Counted from the stretch's first letter, positions 6,413 to 11,988 are shown. The stretch is 11,988 nt of DNA from Deltaproteobacteria bacterium (GCA_024277475.1 JAJRVC010000220.1:1-11988), one strand, 5' to 3'. Numbers and translations are program-made. Notes: a model not told the origin generated them from the sequence alone.

Positions 6413-6847
6413 CTATGATTCCATCACCGCCCTACCAATCCTACAACCTAACTCATAGCAGGTTTTCAGTGCCTCTTTGTCCGGAACATACTGGATTCTA
6501 AGTCCCGGATCTACGATTTCAAAATTCATGGTTTCAAGCTCTTTGTTGATCATTTTGACAGCCTCGCCGCTCCAGCCATATGATCCAAAAGCCGCACCAA
6601 TTTTGTTTAAGGGCTTAAGACCCTTCATATAGGTGAGAAAGTCCGCTAAAGAAGGAAAGAGCTGATTATTCAATGTCGGCGATCCGATGACGACTGCTTT
6701 GGCATCAAAAACTTCGGTCATTATCTCACTGCGGTGGCTTTTTCTCAAATGCAGGGGTTTTGCCGGGACCCCCTCTTTATTTATACCTGAAACGATTGCA
6801 TTGGCCATCTTTTCGGTGCTGTGCCACATGGTATCGTACACCACCAC
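6413..6847 (-). CDS. fprA: flavodoxin half of FprA/ROO, separated by an in-frame stop
   Basis: This frame is the C-terminal FMN domain of a flavo-diiron protein. It reads VVYDTMWHSTEKMANAI (FMN phosphate loop), then VVIGSPTLNN, KGLKPLNKIGAAFGSYGWSG and a normal C-terminus. It lies in the same frame as the diiron half; after the TAA at 6865-6863 come five sense codons (PRKKA) and then GTG-GTG-GTG. Translation could restart at one of these GTG codons, since AAAAAGG lies 2-8 nt before them, but starts at the second or third GTG would trim the first beta strand. With the diiron half it would make 395 codons, the usual ROO size. All flavodoxin motifs look intact, so the break is recent, an error in the sequence, or tolerated. 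Confidence 0.85.
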   Translation of the reverse strand: MVVYDTMWHSTEKMANAIVSGINKEGVPAKPLHLRKSHRSEIMTEVFDAKAVVIGSPTLNNQLFPSLADFLTYMKGLKPLNKIGAAFGSYGWSGEAVKMINKELETMNFEIVDPGLRIQYVPDKEALKTCYELGCRIGRAVMES

Positions 6848-6862
6848 CGCCTTTTTCCGGGG

Positions 6863-7600
6863 TTACTGCCGGCACCATCTAACATAGGCATCAACGATTT
6901 TAGCCGGATCTTTGCGCCAGATGATGCCATGATCCGGACATATCATTTTGAATTCAAGACCCAGGCTCAAAATGCTATCAAGCAATTTCTGAATATGAGT
7001 GGAATACAGCAGCAGGATATTGGCAAAATATTTTTTAGCATGGACCATAATCTGATCGCCGACTTCATCATCATATTTTTCGGGTCCGGCATAATGTTGG
7101 CCAAAGCCGTCGCTGGAAAATAAAATCTTGTCTTCTTTTAAATAGGTAAACATGCTGTCGGGCCAGTGGATCATGCGGGTTTCCAGAAACGTCAAGGTTC
7201 TTTGGCCAAGACTCAGTTCTTCCCCATTGGCAATGGGGTGGTAATTCCACTTTTGCTGATAATGCTTGGAAAGGTTCTTATAGCCCATTTTTGAACAATA
7301 AATGGGCTTGCTTTCACCTATTTTGTGCATCACCCGGGCCAGACTGCCGGAATGATCCATTTCAGTATGATTGCTGATGACACAGTCGATCTTTTTGGGA
7401 TCGATAACGGCGGCGATATTGTCGATCAATTCATCTGAAAATTCTTTTCTCACCGTGTCCAAAAGAACGGTCTTTTCATCTACAATTAGAAAGGAATTGT
7501 AGGTTGTGCCAATATCGGTGGAATAACCATGAAAATCCCTGATATTCCAGTCTATAACGCCAACATTATAAATACCGTCACTAATTTTAATCGGTTCCAT
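6863..7600 (-). CDS. fprA: diiron (metallo-beta-lactamase) half of FprA/ROO, rubredoxin:oxygen oxidoreductase
   Basis: A 245-residue cytoplasmic domain that reduces O2 (or NO) at a non-haem diiron site. Ligands visible: His78, Glu80, Asp82 and His83 in HTEMDHSG, His145 in TRMIHWPDSM, Asp164 in SSDGFG and His224 in CPDHG. The usual order of flavo-diiron proteins is this domain followed by flavodoxin; here an in-frame TAA ends it after YVRWCRQ. The frame extends 17 codons upstream to 7651, but those codons are microrepeat spacer; ATG at 7600 gives MEPIKISDGIYNVGVIDWN, aligned with known ROO starts, behind a GGGGA. Normal electron flow is NADH, rubredoxin, FMN domain, diiron site. Without its flavodoxin half the protein would need an outside donor. 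Confidence 0.92.
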   Translation of the reverse strand: MEPIKISDGIYNVGVIDWNIRDFHGYSTDIGTTYNSFLIVDEKTVLLDTVRKEFSDELIDNIAAVIDPKKIDCVISNHTEMDHSGSLARVMHKIGESKPIYCSKMGYKNLSKHYQQKWNYHPIANGEELSLGQRTLTFLETRMIHWPDSMFTYLKEDKILFSSDGFGQHYAGPEKYDDEVGDQIMVHAKKYFANILLLYSTHIQKLLDSILSLGLEFKMICPDHGIIWRKDPAKIVDAYVRWCRQ

Positions 7601-7603
7601 TTT

Positions 7604-7651
7604 CAATCCCCAGTCCTTCATTTTAGTGTTTTCGTCATTTTGTGTCTTCAT
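7604..7651 (-). repeat. degenerate microrepeat before fprA
   Basis: On the minus strand AAAATGACG, AAAACACT, AAAATGAAGG and ATTGAAAATG follow each other with an 8-9 nt rhythm. The unit differs from those in the other spacers. The stretch contains several ATGs that would lengthen FprA falsely. Confidence 0.38.
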
Positions 7652-7706
7652 GACGATTTTTACGGTTTATCCGGGTTAGGGCCCCTGTATGAAGTTTTTC
7701 AAAAAC

Positions 7707-7755
7707 TGATGCCCTTTTTGCCAGAAAATTGGATCTCTGCCAGAAAAGGGCATCA
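7707..7755 (-). terminator. 12-bp inverted repeat after the rubredoxin gene, likely terminator
   Basis: TGATGCCCTTTT (7707-7718) and AAAAGGGCATCA (7744-7755) are perfect inverse copies with a 25-nt loop. On the minus strand the stem is followed at once by GTTTTTG, a short U-run, so termination after rubredoxin is plausible. The loop edge contains a direct repeat TGCCAGAAAA (7719-7728 and 7738-7747). Overlapping it, AGTTTTT-C-AAAAACT (7693-7707) is a further perfect palindrome. Confidence 0.45.
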
Positions 7756-7790
7756 AGCTAACTGTAAGTGTTCAAGACCCGAGGTTGCTT

Positions 7791-7949
7791 TTATTCCTTT
7801 TCAAAATCATCCTTGGGGGCACCACACACCGGACATTCCCAGTCATCAGGTACATCTTCCCATTTGGTGCCGGCTGCCACACCGTTATCCGGATCACCTT
7901 GTTCCGGATCATATACATACCCGCAAATCGTGCATACATATTTGTCCAT
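7791..7949 (-). CDS. rub: rubredoxin (canonical)
   Basis: A 52-residue one-iron electron carrier. The Fe(Cys)4 site is formed by Cys6 and Cys9 (CTICGY) and Cys39 and Cys42 ([12 protein letters not shown]). The aromatic core YVYDPEQGD and W30[10 protein letters not shown] are those of Desulfovibrio-type rubredoxins. ATG lies 6 nt after AAAAAGGAGG, an excellent ribosome binding site. It would donate electrons to the FprA encoded downstream, to desulfoferrodoxin and to rubrerythrin. It follows a second rubredoxin gene by 97 nt and is followed by a hairpin that probably ends the transcript before fprA. Confidence 0.97.
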   Translation of the reverse strand: MDKYVCTICGYVYDPEQGDPDNGVAAGTKWEDVPDDWECPVCGAPKDDFEKE

Positions 7950-8046
7950 TCTTTTCCTCCTTTTTGTTTTGATGGGTCAAGTTAAAGTTTTATATTTATC
8001 CGAACGATCGGCGCAATTATTATCAAAGCAGCAGGGTTTTGCAAGC

Positions 8047-8256
8047 CTATTTCTGATCTTCTTTAACGGAGCCCGGTCCGGCAAGCGGTTTAAACATCTT
8101 TTTGCCGGCCCCGCATGACGGACAACGCCAATCCTCCGGGAGGTCCTCGAAACGGGTACCCCTGGGAATTTTTCCCCTGCGATCCCCCCTGTCCGGATCA
8201 TAGATATAACCGCAATTTACTGCCTGGCACTGGTACATTTCTTCCGGTTCGGCCAT
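8047..8256 (-). CDS. rubredoxin with an unusual C-x4-C first knuckle
   Basis: A 69-residue rubredoxin-like carrier. The first metal pair is Cys10 and Cys15 in [12 protein letters not shown], a C-x4-C loop instead of C-x2-C; the second pair Cys45 and Cys48 ([11 protein letters not shown]) is normal, as is the core [15 protein letters not shown] similar altered knuckle is known for rubredoxin-2 of Desulfovibrio desulfuricans. A tail of about 14 residues follows, ending VKEDQK. The frame opens with GTG at 8262, but the ATG at 8256 has GAGG 5 nt before it and is preferred. It follows the flavoprotein-ArsC gene by 26 nt, probably in one transcript, so it may serve that enzyme or oxygen defence. 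Confidence 0.92.
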   Translation of the reverse strand: MAEPEEMYQCQAVNCGYIYDPDRGDRRGKIPRGTRFEDLPEDWRCPSCGAGKKMFKPLAGPGSVKEDQK

Positions 8257-8282
8257 GGTCACCTCTTTATCGATTGAATATT

Positions 8283-9254
8283 TCAGGTAATCTCACTGAT
8301 TAAGTACCGTACTTTTTTTTCAATTTCATCACGCACACCGCGCATGAATTCTATGGATTTTCCAGCGGGATCCGGTAGATCCCAGTCCTTTTTTTGTGCT
8401 GCCGGAACAACCGGGCATTGTTCCTCGCAACCCATGGTGATGATAAAGTCAGGTGTATGGTATGAAATTACTTCATCAATCGCCTGGGGAATTCGAAACT
8501 CCATATCGATTCCCTTCTCGTGCATGACAGTAACCATGCCGGGGTTAACCTTTTCAGCGGGTTGGCTGCCGGCGGTTTGTACTTCCAGTTTATCGCCGGC
8601 TATAAATTGAGCAAATGCACCAGCCATCTGAGAGCGGCAGGCGTTTTCCCGGCAAATAAACAGGATTTTTTTTCTTCCTCCAAATGGCTGCATAAGACTA
8701 TCCACCGCCTTTGCAACATCTTCAAGTACTGTCGGATGTCCGGCTAAGTCTTTGGGGCCTTCAATCCCCCGATATGTCAGGCTGCCTTCAAATTCAGCCC
8801 CAACGGCATCAAAAAAATACTGAGTTGTCAGATTAAGACCTTCAAATAAATTCTTTCCCCTGGTTGCCCCCACCGCAAGCAGAAACCCACGTCGCATACT
8901 TGCACCGGGGTCTTTCAGCTTGAGCTTATATTTTCTGGCCCAGAACGTTTGGCAACGATCGATTACGGCTTTAAGCTGGGCCGTCATGTTGTAAAAAAAG
9001 ATCGGGGTTGCGATAACCACTACATCCGCTTGGCGCAGCAAAGGATATATTTCATCTTTGACGTCATCATCAATCGGACAAAATCCTTTTTTTTCACAAA
9101 CAACGTATTCCTTGCAGGGAATAATATTTTTCCGGCAGACATCAATAATATGTGTGCGAGCTCCGGATTTTTCCGCCGCTTTCATAAATGCCGTCAGCAG
9201 ATAATTCGTATTTCCCCTTTTTCGGGGACTACCCTGTAAACCGAGAAGCAGCAT
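8283..9254 (-). CDS. NADPH-dependent FMN reductase-type flavoprotein fused to thioredoxin-type arsenate reductase (ArsC)
   Basis: A 323-residue cytoplasmic two-domain protein. Residues 1-190 are a flavodoxin-fold FMN reductase: [18 protein letters not shown] with the phosphate loop, Cys47, Cys53 and Cys59 before IDDDV, and [22 protein letters not shown] (79-100). After a short GGRKK linker, residues 196-323 are a low-molecular-weight-phosphatase-fold arsenate reductase: loop Cys201-x5-Arg207 (CRENACRS), redox pair Cys276 and Cys280 ([11 protein letters not shown]), and the DP acid at 295-296 (LPDPAG). The three Cys match the triad of thioredoxin-coupled ArsC. The frame starts upstream at GTG 9269, but ATG 9254 begins at the conserved core; the ribosome binding site is weak for both. 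No arsR or arsenite pump is near. Confidence 0.88.
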   Translation of the reverse strand: MLLLGLQGSPRKRGNTNYLLTAFMKAAEKSGARTHIIDVCRKNIIPCKEYVVCEKKGFCPIDDDVKDEIYPLLRQADVVVIATPIFFYNMTAQLKAVIDRCQTFWARKYKLKLKDPGASMRRGFLLAVGATRGKNLFEGLNLTTQYFFDAVGAEFEGSLTYRGIEGPKDLAGHPTVLEDVAKAVDSLMQPFGGRKKILFICRENACRSQMAGAFAQFIAGDKLEVQTAGSQPAEKVNPGMVTVMHEKGIDMEFRIPQAIDEVISYHTPDFIITMGCEEQCPVVPAAQKKDWDLPDPAGKSIEFMRGVRDEIEKKVRYLISEIT

Positions 9255-9330
9255 GAATATATATCTCACGACATTTGCAGGTTATCGTTAATAGCCCTGA
9301 AGGACGACTAATTCACAATTAAGATTTAAA

Positions 9331-9693
9331 TCAGGTCTTTTCTTTGACATGGCACTTTGAGCACGCAGTGGGACCTGCCTTCAGGCCGGCTCTTTTCTTT
9401 TCTTTGTGGCACTTGGTGCACAGCTTGTTCATAACATATTTCTTTTTTAACTTACCCTGTGCTTTAAGTTCTTTGATACTTCCCGGTTTTTGTGGGAATA
9501 CGGAATGACATATCTTGCAGTCAACGAGTCTTTCCTGGTGCTGGCGATGGGGAAACGGAACTTTACCTTTTTTACCGGCATCAATTTCAATACTTGCAGC
9601 ACCCTTGTTTTGGTTTACGACAGAAAAAGCGACCGATGATCCGGCGATAACTACAGCAATTGATATCAACACTACGCTAAACTTAATTTTCAT
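9331..9693 (-). CDS. exported trihaem c-type cytochrome (class III / c7-like)
   Basis: A 120-residue periplasmic electron carrier. Residues 1-24 form a signal peptide or anchor (MKIKFSVVLISIAVVIAGSS onward). Three CxxCH haem sites are present: CKICH (59-63), CTKCH (92-96) and CSKCH (111-115). PFPHRQHQE (46-54) supplies His49 and His52 as distal ligands, as in the cytochrome c3/c7 fold. Only five His are in the mature chain, so one haem lacks a second His; Met88 is a possible substitute. Lysine-rich segments fit docking to acidic partners such as hydrogenases. ATG follows CAGGG, a weak ribosome binding site. It lies between cytoplasmic redox genes, 76 nt before the ArsC fusion, and its role there is unknown. 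Confidence 0.9.
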   Translation of the reverse strand: MKIKFSVVLISIAVVIAGSSVAFSVVNQNKGAASIEIDAGKKGKVPFPHRQHQERLVDCKICHSVFPQKPGSIKELKAQGKLKKKYVMNKLCTKCHKEKKRAGLKAGPTACSKCHVKEKT

Positions 9694-9825
9694 AAACCCT
9701 GCTTTTTAGAATTCGTATACTATAAAATTGGCAATTCAAGTGAACGATACTATTCAATACTGCTCCTGGGTCGGCTATCATTAACCCGCTCGCGTCAAGG
9801 GCGGTAAGGGTGATGTTTAAAGACA

Positions 9826-10041
9826 TCAGCGAGGAGAAATGCTTTTGCCCTCACCTGCTACCGTACAGGCGACAAAGTCGATGGGTTCACCGCATCCGCT
9901 GCAGGTGTGAGCCTTATCGAATTCATCCGAAAATATTTCTTTATCCTGGCCGCATTTGGTACATTTGCAGGTGATCACTTTGAGATTTTTAAAATCTGCG
10001 TACCCGGGACAATGCTGGGGTGTTGATGAGTTATCAGCCAT
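9826..10041 (-). CDS. small double-CxxC (rubredoxin-like or zinc-ribbon) protein
   Basis: A 71-residue protein with Cys27-x2-Cys30 (CKCTKCGQ) and Cys47-x2-Cys50 (CSGCGEP), a metal-ribbon layout of one tetra-Cys site. Additional cysteines are Cys11, Cys25 and Cys59. It lacks the aromatic core and the WxCPxCG of true rubredoxins, so zinc is as likely as iron. ATG is preceded by GAGGA with about 5 nt spacing. It lies 36 nt after the flavodoxin gene in the same direction and probably shares its transcript. A short hairpin (9811-9828) overlaps its stop codon. I do not recognise the family; an accessory redox or metal-binding role is inferred only from its neighbours. Confidence 0.78.
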   Translation of the reverse strand: MADNSSTPQHCPGYADFKNLKVITCKCTKCGQDKEIFSDEFDKAHTCSGCGEPIDFVACTVAGEGKSISPR

Positions 10042-10077
10042 AATTTCCTCAGTACTGTTAAATGTTAAAGGTCGGTT

Positions 10078-10515
10078 TTATCCTTCAATCTTTTTTGCGA
10101 TTCCCCGTCCGTAATCCTGGGCCATCTGTTGTCCTCCCCCGAGGGAACTTGACTTCAATCGCAATGTATCGCCGACCATGTTCATTTTCAAGACATGCTT
10201 CATGGTCTCGAAAATACGATCATTGGCTTCGCCGCTCCATCCAAAGGATCCGAAAGCCCCTCCGATTTTTCCTGATAAATTTGCATTTTCAGTCAGAAAC
10301 AGAAAGGTTTTCATGCCCTGCAGCATTTCTCCATGGTAGGTGGCCGATCCGAAAACATAGCCGTCATAGCCGTCAAGGTCAGCCTCATTTTTGATGTCCT
10401 TGACACTGGCGACATTTGCTTCATGACCGGCAAAGCGGATTCCTTCTGCAACAAGATCGGCGATATTCTGAGTTTCACCGCTTCTGGTGGCGTAAACGAT
10501 TAGAACTTTGGCCAT
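10078..10515 (-). CDS. flavodoxin
   Basis: A 145-residue FMN electron carrier of the cytoplasm. The phosphate loop is T10-R-S-G-E-T15 in VLIVYATRSGETQNIA; the flavin-ring loops are VFGSATYHGEM (54-64) and GGAFGSFGWSGEA (85-97). The last of these is closer to the flavodoxin domain of flavo-diiron proteins than to classical flavodoxins, which makes this gene a stand-alone relative of the FprA domain at 6413-6847. ATG follows GGGAG with 7 nt spacing. It lies between the rubredoxin-like gene (75 nt upstream) and the double-CxxC gene (36 nt downstream). It may move electrons between ferredoxin-type donors and the rubredoxin-linked stress enzymes. Confidence 0.93.
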   Translation of the reverse strand: MAKVLIVYATRSGETQNIADLVAEGIRFAGHEANVASVKDIKNEADLDGYDGYVFGSATYHGEMLQGMKTFLFLTENANLSGKIGGAFGSFGWSGEANDRIFETMKHVLKMNMVGDTLRLKSSSLGGGQQMAQDYGRGIAKKIEG

Positions 10516-10590
10516 ATTTTTTCTCCCGTGCTGTTATGAAGTCGTTTTATAAAATGACATGTGCTGCCCGATTTATGTTGGACGGTAAAA

Positions 10591-10758
10591 TCAGGCTTTA
10601 GGCTTACCGATTCTGTTATCCGTGCCTTCGTAAGCACAATCCGGGGTGTAGCAGGTATTGTCGAGAAATTCACATTTTTCTTTGCATGAAGGGCACTCGT
10701 TGGGGTGAGCATCAGCTTCAAAGGTGTAGCCGCAATTTGAGCATTTCCAGCTTGACAT
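10591..10758 (-). CDS. rubredoxin-like protein with a Cys-rich tail
   Basis: A 55-residue protein with Cys6-x2-Cys9 (WKCSNCGYTFEA) and Cys22-x2-Cys25 (ECPSCKEK), the compact spacing of a rubrerythrin-type rubredoxin domain. It then has a tail with three further cysteines, Cys29, Cys36 and Cys41, in FLDNTCYTPDCAYEG. From memory, small anaerobe proteins share this NTCYTPxC tail, but I know of no firm function. An upstream ATG at 10845 would add 29 residues, yet that stretch is microrepeat spacer, and the ATG at 10758 has a perfect AAAGGAGGTGA ribosome binding site. It heads the flavodoxin group, 189 nt after ferritin. Confidence 0.87.
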   Translation of the reverse strand: MSSWKCSNCGYTFEADAHPNECPSCKEKCEFLDNTCYTPDCAYEGTDNRIGKPKA

Positions 10759-10770
10759 AAAATCACCTCC

Positions 10771-10803
10771 TTTAAAGAAAGAAGTCAGAAGACAGATGTC
10801 GGG
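10771..10803 (-). repeat. degenerate 7-nt microrepeat before the rubredoxin-like gene
   Basis: On the minus strand TCTGTCT, TCTGACT and TCTTTCT follow each other and end at the AAAGGAGG site. It is pyrimidine-rich and has the same design as the other spacer microrepeats. Further up the same 189-nt gap is a small hairpin, CCCTG-5 nt-CAGGG (10860-10874), without a U-run. Confidence 0.45.
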
Positions 10804-10947
10804 AGATAGAAATATTGAACTATCCGGGGTTACCCTTTTTGCCAACTGCTTATCAGATCCCCTGAGCGACAGGGCATTCTCAAATTATCGTACCACTCTG
10901 GTTCGACCTCTGAATTCGGTACGCTTGATTATTTATTGCTGTATCGA

Positions 10948-11463
10948 CTATTCCGATCCGCCAGCCGAATTTCCCGGACTTCGTCTGGCTAGTTCCCGGT
11001 CGATCATGAAAAGGCCGCCTTTGGCCTCACCCATCAGTTTTAGTTGCTCCAGTACACCGGTGACACTCTCTTCTTCCTCCACCTGCTCTGATACAAACCA
11101 CTGAAGAAAAATATTGGTGGCATGATCATGCTCTGCAAGAGCCAGTTCCACCAACTCATTAATCAGGCCGGTTACCTTCTGCTCGTGTTCGAGAGTCGCC
11201 TCAAAAACGGTTAGGGGAGAATTCCACTGGGTCGGTGGAGCTTCGATTTGAACCAGGTTGACCCTTCCGCCCCGCTGATTGATGAAGTCATAAAGTTTCA
11301 TGGCGTGGGCTAATTCTTCCTGAACTTGAGAATACATCCAGTTGGCGAAACCATCAAGGTTGATGGATTTGAAATAGGCGTTCATCGACAGATACAGGTA
11401 GGAGGAATAAAGCTCCGCATTTAGCTGGCCGTTGATGGCATCCTGCATTTTTTCAGATAGCAT
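10948..11463 (-). CDS. ftnA: ferritin (non-haem, FtnA type)
   Basis: A 171-residue four-helix subunit of the 24-mer iron store, which oxidises Fe(II) and keeps the mineral inside a shell. The ferroxidase residues sit at the same positions as in E. coli FtnA: Glu17, Glu50, His53, Glu94, Gln127 and Glu130, and site C Glu49, Glu126 and Glu129 are also present. ATG follows AAAGGAT, and the gene starts 5 nt after the desulfoferrodoxin stop, so the two are tightly coupled. It would lock away iron that could feed Fenton chemistry and iron released when superoxide or peroxide damages clusters. Confidence 0.97.
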   Translation of the reverse strand: MLSEKMQDAINGQLNAELYSSYLYLSMNAYFKSINLDGFANWMYSQVQEELAHAMKLYDFINQRGGRVNLVQIEAPPTQWNSPLTVFEATLEHEQKVTGLINELVELALAEHDHATNIFLQWFVSEQVEEEESVTGVLEQLKLMGEAKGGLFMIDRELARRSPGNSAGGSE

Positions 11464-11468
11464 CGTAC

Positions 11469-11843
11469 TTATCCTTTCCAGAGGCCGTGGAGACTACAGT
11501 ATTCACGGGCAGTTATATTTTGTGCATCCGTCTTGAAACCCGCTTCAGGTGCTTCCCCGGGGTTTAAGAACTGGCGATCCGCTTTGCCGTCTGCAATGAT
11601 TTCAATCCATTCAATGTAATGTTTCTCCTCCATGGGATGTGCTACATCACCGACTTTTACCTTTACACCGCCTTCAATCTTTTCAATCACGGGAACGTGC
11701 TTCTCTTTAGCGGCATCCACAGTATTCTCAACCATTCTCTTCATGGGTTCTCCGCAACAGACAAGCTCACCTCCGCCGCCATGGACGACCTCGACAATGT
11801 TGCCACAGGCTTCACATTTGTAAATTTCCAATTTTTCCGCCAT
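11469..11843 (-). CDS. dfx: desulfoferrodoxin (two-iron superoxide reductase)
   Basis: A 124-residue cytoplasmic enzyme that reduces superoxide to H2O2 without making O2. Centre I, a desulforedoxin-like Fe(Cys)4, uses Cys10, Cys13, Cys29 and Cys30 (YKCEACGN and LVCCGEPM). Centre II, the catalytic Fe(His)4Cys, uses His49, His69, His75, His119 and Cys116, with Glu47 near the open site (EKHVP). The length is normal. ATG follows GAAAGGAG with 7 nt spacing. It lies between rubrerythrin and ferritin, the classical order of superoxide and peroxide defence in sulfate reducers; rubredoxin is the usual donor. Confidence 0.98.
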   Translation of the reverse strand: MAEKLEIYKCEACGNIVEVVHGGGGELVCCGEPMKRMVENTVDAAKEKHVPVIEKIEGGVKVKVGDVAHPMEEKHYIEWIEIIADGKADRQFLNPGEAPEAGFKTDAQNITAREYCSLHGLWKG

Positions 11844-11860
11844 TTTTATACTCCTTTCGC

Positions 11861-11892
11861 TTTAGTTGATTAGTTAACTTGTTGACTGGTTT
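11861..11892 (-). repeat. degenerate 8-nt microrepeat before dfx
   Basis: On the minus strand AGTCAACA, AGTTAACT, AATCAACT and AAAG follow each other in strict 8-nt steps, ending just before the dfx ribosome binding site GAAAGGAG. This is the most regular of the five spacer microrepeats. Confidence 0.5.
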
Positions 11893-11898
11893 ACCAAA

Positions 11899-11988
11899 TT
11901 ACCAGTTTTCGCCCAGCAGTTCAAAATGGGCCTGGGGATGGTCACATGCCGGGCAAACCGCGGGCGCTTCGCTGCCCTCATGAAGGTA
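11899..11988 (-). CDS. rbr: C-terminus of rubrerythrin (partial, runs off the right edge)
   Basis: The last 29 codons and stop of a minus-strand gene that enters from the right edge. The peptide contains APAVCPACDHPQAHFELLGE, the second half of a rubredoxin-type Fe(Cys)4 domain with its C-x2-C pair, and ends in ENW. This is the typical end of rubrerythrin, a peroxidase whose diiron four-helix domain (outside the window) reduces H2O2. The stop is 55 nt before the dfx start, so rubrerythrin, dfx and ferritin probably form one operon. A short stand-alone rubredoxin-like protein cannot be ruled out from this fragment. Confidence 0.85.
   Translation of the reverse strand, partial: YLHEGSEAPAVCPACDHPQAHFELLGENW

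Noticed and set aside
6863..6865. Selenocysteine or pyrrolysine recoding at the fprA stop
   Set aside because: The codon is TAA; selenocysteine uses TGA and pyrrolysine TAG, and no catalytic residue is expected at this linker position.
9714..9724. GTATACTA near the cytochrome start as a second copper-type operator
   Set aside because: It shares one half-site with the dyad at 4326-4340, but the inverse half is missing; probably chance in AT-rich DNA.
10859..10874. Terminator after ferritin
   Set aside because: The CCCTG/CAGGG stem is only 5 bp and no U-run follows on the minus strand.
1..11988. CRISPR array, tRNA or rRNA genes
   Set aside because: No regular repeat-spacer pattern, cloverleaf or rRNA-like stretch was seen; the microrepeats are too short and degenerate.

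Overview
The window reads as part of a chromosome from an anaerobic, probably sulfate-reducing bacterium of the Desulfobacterota (Desulfobacterales-like). This is inferred from gene content: a two-centre desulfoferrodoxin, rubrerythrin, flavo-diiron oxygen reductase (FprA/ROO), several rubredoxins, a class III-type multihaem cytochrome and a small siroheme/ferredoxin protein. No rRNA, tRNA or CRISPR array was seen. Almost all coding is on the minus strand; only a short stretch near 480-1407 reads on the plus strand.

Layout, left to right. Positions 1-79 (minus) hold the first 26 codons of a gene resembling the DUF4338/DruA family, preceded by a long spacer. Positions 480-1407 (plus) hold a promoter, a 34-residue CxxC micro-ORF, a 19-codon leader ORF and a membrane-anchored protein of unknown function. 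Positions 1457-4358 (minus) are a copper module: a strong promoter with a dyad over its -10, a CopZ-like metallochaperone and the Cu(+) P-type ATPase CopA. Positions 4382-6062 (minus) hold a PCP_red/siroheme/ferredoxin protein and a HEAT-repeat protein. Positions 6216-11988 (minus) form an oxygen-defence and redox-carrier island.

In transcription order the island is: rubrerythrin (partial), desulfoferrodoxin, ferritin, a rubredoxin-like protein with a Cys-rich tail, flavodoxin, a small double-CxxC protein, a trihaem cytochrome, a flavoprotein-ArsC fusion, a rubredoxin with an unusual C-x4-C knuckle, a canonical rubredoxin, FprA (interrupted), and a [4Fe-4S] ferredoxin. Together these would reduce superoxide (desulfoferrodoxin), peroxide (rubrerythrin) and O2 (FprA), store the released iron (ferritin), and supply electrons through rubredoxins, flavodoxin and ferredoxin. 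Copper export and a possible arsenate reductase make it a broader stress region.

Most notable points: (1) fprA is cut by one in-frame TAA between its intact diiron and flavodoxin domains; (2) an FMN-reductase-type flavoprotein is fused to a thioredoxin-type arsenate reductase; (3) a C-x4-C rubredoxin lies beside a normal one; (4) a ~60-bp element with two GCCGGYCAA units occurs twice; (5) five spacers just before start codons are made of degenerate 7-8 nt microrepeats, each with a different unit; (6) alternative hairpins lie between copZ and copA. All calls are from reading the sequence alone; no database search was run.
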